Positions 6,559 through 12,587 of a stretch of 12,587 nucleotides of DNA are shown in pieces (position 1 is the stretch's first letter; each line of letters begins with the position of its first letter). Source of the stretch: Methanoregula sp. (GTDB lineage: Archaea > Halobacteriota > Methanomicrobia > Methanomicrobiales > Methanospirillaceae); contig JAQTSH010000029.1 in assembly GCA_028711405.1 (NCBI GenBank), positions 1 through 12,587 of the forward strand, written 5' to 3'. Made by a program: the position numbers and the translations under genes. Below the pieces are notes generated by a model. That model was not told where the DNA came from, did not search any database, and saw only the letters and a list, made by a program, of their open reading frames with translations.

Positions 6559-7761
6559 ATGGGAAAAGGAACGATTGTACTTGCATATTCCGGAGGACTT
6601 GACACCTCCATCTGTATTCCGCTCTTAAAAGAACGCTATGAATATGACCGCGTCGTCACGGTTGCCGCAAACGTCGGGCAGAGCGATGACGAGATCGAGA
6701 TGGCGACGAAAAAGGGGAAGAAATTTGCCGACCGCCATTACACGCTCGATCTGAGGGAGAAGTTTGTCCGTGACCACATCTTTCCCGCGATCAAGGCAAA
6801 TGGTTCCTATGAGGGTTACCCGATGGGGACATCGCTTGCGCGCCCGCTCATTGCCGAAGAGGTAGTGAAGATTGCACGAAAGGAGAAGGCGACCGCGGTC
6901 GCGCACGGGTGCACCGGGAAGGGCAACGACCAGCTCCGGTTCGACCTCGTCATCCGGGGCGCCGGGCTCGAAGTGGTCGCACCGATCCGTGAACTGAACC
7001 TCACCCGGGACTGGGAGATCGGGTACGCTCAGGAGCACGATATCCCGGTACCAGTGAAGAAAGATAAACCGTGGAGCATGGATGAGAACTGCTGGAGCCG
7101 GAGTATCGAAGGCGGAAAACTGGAGGATCCTGCCTTCCACCCCCCTGAAGAGATCTACCTTTGGACTGTCTCCCCTGAGAAAGCCCCGGAAAAACCCCGG
7201 AAGATCACCCTCGGATTTGAGGCTGGTGTACCGGTCACCCTGGATGGGAAGAAACTCTCCGGCTATGCGCTGATCGGGGCGTTAAACGTCCTTGCCGGCA
7301 AACACGGTGTGGGCAGGAACGACATGATCGAAGACCGGATCCTGGGCTTGAAAGCGCGGGAGAACTACGAGCACCCGGCAGCCACCGTTATCCTCGCGGC
7401 GCACCGGGACCTGGAAGCGCTTGTCCTGACCCGGCAGGAGCTCGCCTTCAAACGGATGGTGGATGACAAGTGGTCCGAGCTCGCGTATAAAGGACTCGTG
7501 TACGAACCCCTCTACGCGGCGCTGAACGCCTTTATCGACACGACGCAGGAGCGGGTGAATGGCAGCGTGGATCTCGAACTCTACAAGGGCAGCGTACGGG
7601 TGCTCGGCAGAAGTTCCCCGGATGCGATTTACTCCGATGACCTGGTCTCCTTTGACAGTTCATCGATTGACCAGTGCCACGCGATCGGCGTGTCGCATTA
7701 CTTCGGTCTCCAGGGGCGACTTGTGCACGCCCGGAAGACCCGGAAAACCTCGAAAAAATGA
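6559..7761 (+). CDS. argG: Argininosuccinate synthase
   Basis: ArgG condenses citrulline and aspartate, using ATP, to argininosuccinate, the penultimate step of arginine synthesis. From the ATG at 6559 the protein has 400 aa, the normal family length. It begins with the ATP pyrophosphatase P-loop AYSGGLDTS (9-17), followed by PMGTSLARP (88-96), the nucleotide/substrate loop HGCTGKGNDQLRF (116-128), SMDENCWSRSIEGG (173-186) and a C-terminal GRSSPDAIYSDDLVSFD segment of the tetramerisation region. The frame stays open upstream to a TTG at 6397, but that extension crosses the promoter and shows no family similarity. It has its own promoter and ends convergently with the split-barrel gene. Its substrate citrulline comes from ArgF, encoded 3 kb further on the other strand. 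Confidence 0.97.
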   Translation: MGKGTIVLAYSGGLDTSICIPLLKERYEYDRVVTVAANVGQSDDEIEMATKKGKKFADRHYTLDLREKFVRDHIFPAIKANGSYEGYPMGTSLARPLIAEEVVKIARKEKATAVAHGCTGKGNDQLRFDLVIRGAGLEVVAPIRELNLTRDWEIGYAQEHDIPVPVKKDKPWSMDENCWSRSIEGGKLEDPAFHPPEEIYLWTVSPEKAPEKPRKITLGFEAGVPVTLDGKKLSGYALIGALNVLAGKHGVGRNDMIEDRILGLKARENYEHPAATVILAAHRDLEALVLTRQELAFKRMVDDKWSELAYKGLVYEPLYAALNAFIDTTQERVNGSVDLELYKGSVRVLGRSSPDAIYSDDLVSFDSSSIDQCHAIGVSHYFGLQGRLVHARKTRKTSKK

Positions 7762-7785
7762 GAGATCTTTTCAGATCTTTCCCGG

Positions 7786-7824
7786 TTTTTTTGATCGTTT
7801 CCGATCTGTTTATTCAATTTTTTT
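7786..7824 (+). terminator. T-rich terminator region between convergent genes
   Basis: After the argG stop (7759-7761) two runs of seven T (7786-7792 and 7818-7824) occur within 65 bp; the second already lies in the end of the convergent minus-strand gene. AGATCTTT is also directly repeated at 7763-7780. For the minus-strand gene the nearest T-run is the complement of six A inside the argG 3' end (7753-7758), so the two transcripts probably overlap. Confidence 0.45.
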
Positions 7825-8214
7825 CCCGGCGTTCGGTCCCGGAGTGCACTCAAAGACCTCGGTGATCTTCACGATCAACAAACCCTTCGCCGGGTAATGC
7901 GGACCCTTTGCCTTGATCAGTGCCTTGATCTTCTCGTAGTCGGCACCGCTTGTCTTCACCGTGACCGTTCCCTTGATCTGGAAACAGCGCTTCTTCTCCG
8001 GATCCCAGACATAGAGCGCGAGAAAAGGGTTCTCCTTCACATTTGCGAGGGTCTTTACCATGTAGTTGTCCCCGATCCAGATTGTGTCATCACTGACCAG
8101 CTGGACGGTTGCCATCGGGGCAACATTGGGGATGCCGGTCTTCGATGCTGTGGCAATGGCAAAGACCTTGTTCTTTCCAAAAACCTCTTTCGCTTCTGCA
8201 GATAACGTGACCAT
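7810..8214 (-). CDS. Pyridoxamine 5'-phosphate oxidase-like FMN-binding split-barrel protein
   Basis: A 134-aa cytosolic protein that fits the short flavin-binding split-barrel family (related to the PNPOx N-terminal domain). Visible hallmarks are the first strands FAIATASKTGIPNVAPM (18-34), the segment IWIGDNYMVKTLANVKENP (45-63), which would meet the FMN phosphate, the strand FLALYVWD (64-71) and FQIKGTV (78-84). The C-terminal dimerisation part of true pyridoxamine phosphate oxidase is absent, so PdxH activity should not be assumed; a flavin or F420-linked reductase role is possible. The start is clear: AGGGAGGAA (8222-8230) is 7 nt before the ATG at 8214. Single gene, convergent with argG and divergent from the MMP14 unit. 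Confidence 0.85.
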   Translation of the reverse strand: MVTLSAEAKEVFGKNKVFAIATASKTGIPNVAPMATVQLVSDDTIWIGDNYMVKTLANVKENPFLALYVWDPEKKRCFQIKGTVTVKTSGADYEKIKALIKAKGPHYPAKGLLIVKITEVFECTPGPNAGKKIE

Positions 8215-8234
8215 TGTATGATTCCTCCCTGTGC

Positions 8235-8264
8235 TGGCGATTTCGCCACTAGTCTGTTTTATAC
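8235..8264 (-). promoter_or_regulatory. TATA box and inverted repeat of the split-barrel gene
   Basis: Minus-strand GTATAAAA (8257-8264) predicts initiation near 8233-8238 and a leader of about 20 nt carrying the AGGGAGGAA site. Between the box and that point, TGGCGA (8235-8240) and TCGCCA (8243-8248) form a 6-bp inverted repeat with a 2-bp centre, positioned over the expected start site as an operator would be. Confidence 0.45.
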
Positions 8265-8359
8265 TCTGTTCATGCTTATGCTTTGTGTAAAAACGGGTTA
8301 GTGATCCATCAGCCTTTCCTGTGCGGGAACCGCGTGAACCCTACGGATCCAAATAGAAT

Positions 8360-8390
8360 ATTATATCGATTGACAACCAAATCGAATACT
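8360..8390 (+). promoter_or_regulatory. Leaderless promoter of MMP14 with operator-like inverted repeat
   Basis: The TATA element ATTATATC (8360-8367) lies 31-24 bp before the ATG at 8391, and no ribosome site precedes that ATG, so the mRNA is probably leaderless. An inverted repeat, TCGATT (8366-8371) and AATCGA (8380-8385) with an 8-bp spacer, overlaps the downstream edge of the box and fills the gap to the start, the classic place for an archaeal repressor to block RNA polymerase recruitment. Confidence 0.5.
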
Positions 8391-9890
8391 ATGTGCGCCA
8401 GTTTTTTCAGCCGTCTCACAAAACCCAAACCGCATATCGTTGAAAGCCCACCGCCCCCCTCGATCGCGCACGGAGCCGGGATGCAGGTTCCCGAGTACAA
8501 GAACAAGCCGTATTTTATCGTCGCGTCGGTTGAGATGGGAAATACTACGACCAAGTGTATCCTCACGGGCGTGAGCCTTGAAACCGGTATGTCCTACGTG
8601 ATCAACAAGCACGTCAGCATGAGCCGGGATATACGAAAACCCAAGCCCGGCGAGGAGATCTTTGGCGAGACCCTGGACGGGACGGAGCTTACCCGTGAAG
8701 CCGTGACGGAACTGGTGCGCGATACCCTCATCAAATGCCATGAAGAGGCGCGCCTCGATCTCAAGAAGGATCTTGACTTTGTCGTCCGCAGCACCGGGGT
8801 CGTGGCTGAGATGGAATCCCCGGACCAGATCGGGGACTTCGTCATCGCGCTCGCAAACGGCTGTCTCATTGCGGGCGTTCCTCCGAGGAAGATGACCCCG
8901 CCTATGTCCAAGGCGAACCAGTCTGAAAAACTCCAGCCCTTCAGTTTTGCCGATAAGGTGGTCTTCATTGGTGCGGTAGCAGGGGTTATCCCGCCGGTCG
9001 GATCCACCGGTGTCGAGATGGTCGCAAACGAGATGGAAGGTGAACTTGCCATGGCGGGGATCAAGGAAGGTGCAAAATGGACGCCGGTGGATTTCCGGAA
9101 CCCCTGTATCTCTATCGACTTTGGCACGACGCTCGATGGCAGGATCACAAGCGATGTGAGCCCGGACAACCCGAACCCCTTTGCGAAGACCGTAGGGAAC
9201 TTCTGCGGGCTTGCCGGTGCAATCCCCGATGCGATTGTGCGCGGTACCGGGCTCGTTCAGGCACGGACGGGCACGGCGCTTGACATCTTTGGTGAGCACA
9301 GCGTGAGCGGCGGGTTCTTCTCCGGCGGCAACCGGAAGGTGATCGAGAATTTGGTCGCGGAGTGCCACGAACACATCGATATCCGCATTGTCCCCCCCGA
9401 GCGGGACCGGTTCGGAAGGGTGCCCGTGAACGCGCGGCTCGCAAAGGAGTCCGGTATCGCGATGATTGGGTGTGACTGCGGGGTGAATTCAAGCGATCTC
9501 GACAAACTGCTCGCTGTCGGAGAAAGAATTCATAAAAATTATAACCTCGCGACGTTAAATGAAGTGGTCGACCGTGTCTGCGCGAGGATGGCGCTCCGGC
9601 TCATCGATGTCGCCGTGGAACAAAACCTTGTGCCCCGGAACTCCTCCATCGGGTTTACCGGACGGGCGGCGATCTCCGGGCGGAAACCGGAGTATATCCT
9701 TGAGGGGATCATCGAACGCAACCTGTTCGACGATCCGAATGACCACCTGGTCTTCGTGGATGACGGTCTTGCCCGTGGCGCCTCCCTCATGGGGCGGTGC
9801 ATGAACTCGCTTGGGAAACCGAAAAATCCCATCGGCGGCGTCCGGGGCGGTCCCTGTATTATGAGCCGGCGAATAAAAATTGGAAAGTGA
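8391..9890 (+). CDS. Methanogenesis marker protein 14 (DUF2114 family, ASKHA-like)
   Basis: A 499-aa protein matching methanogenesis marker 14, found in methane-metabolising archaea; its biochemical role is not established to my knowledge. Two segments look like phosphate-binding loops of the sugar-kinase/actin/Hsp70 (ASKHA) fold: VEMGNTTTKCILTG (47-60) and CISIDFGTTLDGRIT (239-253). A Gly-rich GFTGRAAISGR (421-431) and DDGLARGAS (457-465) could serve the adenosine side and the C-terminal lobe. Cysteines include a CxC in IGCDCGVN (359-366). Related ASKHA proteins include reactivases of corrinoid and radical enzymes, so an ATP-driven activation role is a reasonable inference. The frame is open back to a TTG at 8283, but those 36 codons cross the promoter; starting at 8391 gives the family-like N-terminus and exact TATA spacing. 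It is followed after 12 bp by a small gene. Confidence 0.9.
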   Translation: MCASFFSRLTKPKPHIVESPPPPSIAHGAGMQVPEYKNKPYFIVASVEMGNTTTKCILTGVSLETGMSYVINKHVSMSRDIRKPKPGEEIFGETLDGTELTREAVTELVRDTLIKCHEEARLDLKKDLDFVVRSTGVVAEMESPDQIGDFVIALANGCLIAGVPPRKMTPPMSKANQSEKLQPFSFADKVVFIGAVAGVIPPVGSTGVEMVANEMEGELAMAGIKEGAKWTPVDFRNPCISIDFGTTLDGRITSDVSPDNPNPFAKTVGNFCGLAGAIPDAIVRGTGLVQARTGTALDIFGEHSVSGGFFSGGNRKVIENLVAECHEHIDIRIVPPERDRFGRVPVNARLAKESGIAMIGCDCGVNSSDLDKLLAVGERIHKNYNLATLNEVVDRVCARMALRLIDVAVEQNLVPRNSSIGFTGRAAISGRKPEYILEGIIERNLFDDPNDHLVFVDDGLARGASLMGRCMNSLGKPKNPIGGVRGGPCIMSRRIKIGK

Positions 9891-9902
9891 ATATGGTGTA
9901 TT

Positions 9903-10196
9903 ATGGCTGAAGAATCCAAACAAGAATCCCCACAAGAACCCCAGGCAGAACCGAATACTGAACAGACAGAAGAACCCTTGTTCGATGTGCTCGTCCCCCC
10001 GGGTGTACCGAGAACGATCATCTCCGAGATTGCAACGAAGTTCGATGTTGAGGTCGTCGAACGCAAACAACGGTTGAAATTTGCCAACATGGACGGCGAT
10101 GAACGCGAACTTCTTGCGTTTCGTGCCAAACAGGATGTAGCGATCCAAGTTGAGCAGTATATGTTTGACCGGCTCAAGAATTTTATAGGGGAGTAA
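9903..10196 (+). CDS. Small unrecognised protein in the MMP14 operon
   Basis: A 97-aa protein 12 bp downstream of the MMP14 gene, without a visible promoter of its own and so probably co-transcribed. Residues 1-25 are Glu/Gln/Pro-rich and likely disordered. Residues about 26-97 look like a compact alpha/beta domain: strand FDVLVPP, helix TIISEIATKF, strand VEVVER-RLKFAN, a GDERELLAFRA strand with turn, and a final helix AIQVEQYMFDRLKNFI. There is no cysteine, membrane segment or signal peptide, so a cytosolic partner is likely. A short GGTG (9895-9898) lies 4 nt before the ATG. I do not recognise the family; position suggests it works with MMP14. Confidence 0.8.
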   Translation: MAEESKQESPQEPQAEPNTEQTEEPLFDVLVPPGVPRTIISEIATKFDVEVVERKQRLKFANMDGDERELLAFRAKQDVAIQVEQYMFDRLKNFIGE

Positions 10197-10240
10197 AAAA
10201 ATTCCTTAAATAGGCGCATCGTATCGGGTAAGTAAGAACC

Positions 10241-10249
10241 CTATAAAAT
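10241..10249 (+). promoter_or_regulatory. Orphan plus-strand TATA box
   Basis: CTATAAAAT is a strong TATA element with no annotated gene behind it. Initiation would fall near 10268-10272, within two bases of an ATG at 10270, itself in frame with an ATG at 10261 that opens a 22-codon frame ending at 10329. A plus-strand run of six T at 10395-10400 could end a transcript of about 130 nt. It could be a small RNA, a leaderless mini-gene, or chance. Confidence 0.35.
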
Positions 10250-10372
10250 ACCGGCTTGCCATGGATACTATGATCCCCCGTGAACCCGGATCGCGCACAG
10301 ACCCATCAGGGAAATGCCGTGAGGTATGATCACGAGAAGAGCAATAAAGATGCAGTTGCAAGAGAACCGCAC

Positions 10373-10379
10373 AAAAAAA
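10373..10379 (-). terminator. Oligo-T terminator of purD-argF
   Basis: Seven T residues on the minus strand lie 12-18 nt past the argF stop codon. No hairpin is evident. This fits simple archaeal U-tract termination. Confidence 0.5.
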
Positions 10380-10391
10380 TTAAGCAATCAG

Positions 10392-11303
10392 TTATTTTTT
10401 CAGTAATTTTACAAGCAATGCCTTCTGCGCGTGGAGCCGGTTTTCCGCTTCATCCCAGACAAGGCTCTGATCCCCGTCAATCACATCCCCGGTGATCTCT
10501 TCCCCCCGGTGGGCGGGCAGGCAATGGAGGACCCGCGCATCCGGCATGGCGCACCGGAGCAGCCGGTCATCGACCGTGAACCCCTGGAAGGCAGAGAGGC
10601 GTTTCGCGCGCTCTGCTTCGTCCCCCATCGAGACCCATGTGTCGGTGAAGATGATGTGCGTGTCTTTGACCGCCTCTTCCGGTGTTTTTACCGTCCTGAC
10701 CTTTCCGCCGAGCGACACCGCGTGCTGCACTACTGCCGGTGACACCTCATACCCGTTCGGGCTTGCGACCGTGATATCCATGCCGGTCAGCGCGGATGAG
10801 AGGACGAGCGAGTTGCAGACATTGTTTCCATCACCGACCCAGGCGACCCGGAGATCGCGGATCTCGCCGAAGTGCTCCTTTGCTGTCAGGATATCTGCGA
10901 GGAGCTGGCAGGGATGCTCACTGTCCGAAAGCCCGTTGATGACCGGGATTGTTGCGTGGGCAGCCAGTTCCTCGATGGTGCTGTGCCGGTTGGCGCGGAT
11001 CATCACGGCGGAGACATACCGGGATGCAACCCGCGCGGTGTCCCGGATCTCTTCCCCGCGCCCGATCTGGAGATCTTTTGCATTCAGAAAGAGCGCGTGC
11101 CCGCCCAGCTCGTTCATGCCCACCTCAAATGAGATATGGGTACGGGTCGAGGACTTCTCAAAGATCATCGCGAGCGTCATGCTGCGCAACAGTTCATGCG
11201 GCACCCCGGCTCTCTTCTGCCGTTTCAGCCGCTCGGCAAGCGTAAGAATCTCAAACAGTTCCTCTCGTGTGATATCCAGGATGGATAAAAAATCTTTTTT
11301 CAT
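10392..11303 (-). CDS. argF: Ornithine carbamoyltransferase
   Basis: ArgF transfers the carbamoyl group from carbamoyl phosphate to ornithine, giving citrulline for ArgG. The 303-aa length is normal for the anabolic enzyme. Carbamoyl phosphate is bound by SSTRTH (51-56) and HPCQ (130-133); ornithine by the D-x-W-x-SMG loop (DTWVSMGDE 221-229) and by C261 in HCLPAHRGEEI (260-270). The SMG loop and HCLP motif distinguish it from aspartate carbamoyltransferase. The ATG overlaps the purD stop by four bases (ATGA, 11300-11303), and AAGGAGT (11308-11314) lies 4 nt ahead inside the purD end, so translation is probably coupled. It is convergent with the MMP14 unit. Confidence 0.97.
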   Translation of the reverse strand: MKKDFLSILDITREELFEILTLAERLKRQKRAGVPHELLRSMTLAMIFEKSSTRTHISFEVGMNELGGHALFLNAKDLQIGRGEEIRDTARVASRYVSAVMIRANRHSTIEELAAHATIPVINGLSDSEHPCQLLADILTAKEHFGEIRDLRVAWVGDGNNVCNSLVLSSALTGMDITVASPNGYEVSPAVVQHAVSLGGKVRTVKTPEEAVKDTHIIFTDTWVSMGDEAERAKRLSAFQGFTVDDRLLRCAMPDARVLHCLPAHRGEEITGDVIDGDQSLVWDEAENRLHAQKALLVKLLKK

Positions 11304-12586
11304 CGCAACTCCTTCATGTGGGCAATGCGCTGGGTGAGAAGTGCCTGTGTCCCGATATCCCTTCGGTGGCGTACCTTGCCCGTCACTGCCGACGCTGCGG
11401 TCTCGGCTGCCTGTTCCGCTTCATCGAGCGTCTTTCCCGTTCCGACAAACGCCAGCGTGCGGGATGACAGGGTATAGAGCTGCCCCTCCCGTTCCTCAAC
11501 GTTCGCATAATACAGGGTGGCAGGGGCGGGGTCTTTCACGGTCAGAAGGTCGCCTTTGCGGGGGGAATCGGGATACCCGGCGGGAACGAGATATTTACAG
11601 ACCGTGGCTTCCTGCTTGAACGAGACCTGTCCCCGCGAGAGCGAACCCTTCGTGATACGGGTGACGATATCAGATAGATCTGATGAGAGCAGAGTGAGCA
11701 CGTTCATCGCCTCCGGATCTCCAAACCGCGCGTTGAACTCAATCACCTTGGGACCATCCGCTGTGTTCATGAACTGCCCGTACAGGATTCCTTTGTAGGG
11801 GGTGCCGGTCCGTGACATCACGACGACAACGGATTTCATGATGGCGATTGCCTGTTCATAATCCCCGGTCGTCACAAAGGGCAGCGAATGGTCGGGCATC
11901 GAGTAGGAGCCCATGCCTCCCGTGTTCGGACCCGCATCCCCCTCAAACGCGCGCTTATGATCCTGCACAAGAGGCATGGGCACAAGGGTTTTACCGTCCA
12001 CAAATGCCTGCAGGGTGAACTCCTCCCCGCGCAGGCGTTCTTCGAGCACAACCTCTCCCTTGATCTGCTTTACATACGCAATCGCACCTGCACGATCGAT
12101 CTGATCGCCCATGATCCGGACGCCTTTCCCGCCGGTCAACCCGATCGGTTTCACCGCGAGATCTCCCTCGTGTTCCCGGATAAAGGTGATCGCTTCTGCT
12201 GCGTCATGGAAGATCCGGTATGCCGGGCACCCTGCGATACGGTGCTCTGCCATCAGTTCGCGGCAGAACGCCTTGTCGGTTTCCAGGCGCGCTGCTGCCC
12301 GTGTCGGTCCGACGCAGGCGACACCCGCTGCTTCGAGGTGGTCGACAATGCCCGCTTCGAGCGGGGCTTCGGGACCGATAAAGGCATATTCCGATCCGGT
12401 CTCGTGCGCGAACGCGACCACGCGGGAGACATCCGTCTCGCTGGCGATGCACACCTTTCGGGCAATAGCTGCAATGCCCGGATTCTTCTTCGCCATGACG
12501 GAGAAAAGTGCTGTCTCACTGTTGCGGGACATCGCACGGGCAATCGCATGCTCTCGTCCACCCCCGCCAACAACGAGTATCTTCAT
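11300..12586 (-). CDS. purD: Phosphoribosylamine-glycine ligase
   Basis: PurD (GAR synthetase) joins glycine to phosphoribosylamine with ATP in purine synthesis. The gene is complete at 428 aa, with its ATG at 12586, one base from the window edge, so its promoter and ribosome site cannot be seen. The N-terminal domain opens with the nucleotide-like loop VVGGGGREHA (5-14) and contains AFIGPEAPLEAGI (68-80). The ATP-grasp domain shows KPIGLTGGKGV (146-156), the GARS signature around 218-226 (AGPNTGGMG) and the metal-binding EFNARFGDPE (283-292). The C-terminal domain (about 325-428) is intact. argF follows directly with a 4-bp overlap. No genes of the later purine steps are in view. Confidence 0.96.
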   Translation of the reverse strand: MKILVVGGGGREHAIARAMSRNSETALFSVMAKKNPGIAAIARKVCIASETDVSRVVAFAHETGSEYAFIGPEAPLEAGIVDHLEAAGVACVGPTRAAARLETDKAFCRELMAEHRIAGCPAYRIFHDAAEAITFIREHEGDLAVKPIGLTGGKGVRIMGDQIDRAGAIAYVKQIKGEVVLEERLRGEEFTLQAFVDGKTLVPMPLVQDHKRAFEGDAGPNTGGMGSYSMPDHSLPFVTTGDYEQAIAIMKSVVVVMSRTGTPYKGILYGQFMNTADGPKVIEFNARFGDPEAMNVLTLLSSDLSDIVTRITKGSLSRGQVSFKQEATVCKYLVPAGYPDSPRKGDLLTVKDPAPATLYYANVEEREGQLYTLSSRTLAFVGTGKTLDEAEQAAETAASAVTGKVRHRRDIGTQALLTQRIAHMKELR

Positions 12587-12587
12587 A

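Noticed and set aside
8283..8390. 36-codon N-terminal extension of MMP14
   Set aside because: It begins at TTG without a ribosome site and passes through the TATA box. The ATG at 8391 has exact leaderless spacing and matches the family N-terminus.
8361..9374. 337-codon minus-strand open frame opposite MMP14
   Set aside because: Antisense to a recognised conserved protein, His/Arg/Asp-rich shadow composition, and it covers the MMP14 promoter.
10492..11337. 281-codon plus-strand open frame opposite argF
   Set aside because: Ser/Arg-rich shadow of argF and of the purD end; no promoter, ribosome site or family resemblance.

Overview
The window looks like chromosomal DNA of a methanogenic archaeon, most likely of the Methanomicrobiales (Methanoregula-like on general impression; the genus is a guess). 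The strongest sign is a full-length methanogenesis marker protein 14 gene, a family confined to methane-metabolising archaea. Supporting signs are TATA boxes about 23-30 bp before start codons, T-rich terminators without bacterial-style -35/-10 signals, a Thr/Pro-rich archaeal lipoprotein with N-glycosylation sequons, and a DPSL-type ferritin. I see no tRNA, rRNA, insertion sequence, CRISPR array or phage gene.

Layout. (1) 1-296, minus: 5' part of an unrecognised small protein with a Cys-x2-Cys / Cys-x2-His zinc-type site, cut by the window edge. (2) 297-704: AT-rich spacer with no recognised gene, ending in the ferritin gene's terminator hairpin. (3) 705-1202, minus: four-helix ferritin-like (DPSL/thioferritin-like) protein, divergent from (4) carA-carB (1439-5664), a tight operon for both carbamoyl phosphate synthetase subunits. 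(5) 5793-6311: lipoprotein with a glycosylatable linker and a cupredoxin-like domain that has lost two of its copper ligands, followed by a hairpin plus a tandem TTTTCG hexamer array. (6) 6559-7761: argG. (7) 7810-8214, minus: small FMN-binding split-barrel protein, convergent with argG and divergent from (8) the MMP14 gene (8391-9890) and a 97-aa partner 12 bp downstream (9903-10196). (9) 10197-10391: spacer with an unexplained plus-strand TATA box. (10) 10392-12586, minus: purD-argF, overlapping by 4 bp.

How the genes fit together. CarAB makes carbamoyl phosphate from glutamine, bicarbonate and ATP; ArgF joins it to ornithine to give citrulline; ArgG makes argininosuccinate. Three steps of arginine synthesis are therefore present in about 10 kb, but on both strands and in separate transcription units; argH is not here. 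Carbamoyl phosphate also feeds pyrimidines, and purD belongs to purine synthesis, so this is a nitrogen-rich biosynthetic neighbourhood rather than one regulon. The ferritin and split-barrel proteins suggest redox or iron housekeeping.

The region is mostly ordinary core metabolism. The least explained parts are the MMP14 unit (two sugar-kinase/actin-like phosphate motifs, a CxC motif, a leaderless promoter with an operator-like inverted repeat, and an unknown small partner), the copper-ligand-deficient cupredoxin lipoprotein, and the TTTTCG array. I do not see a clearly new multi-gene defence or mobile system.
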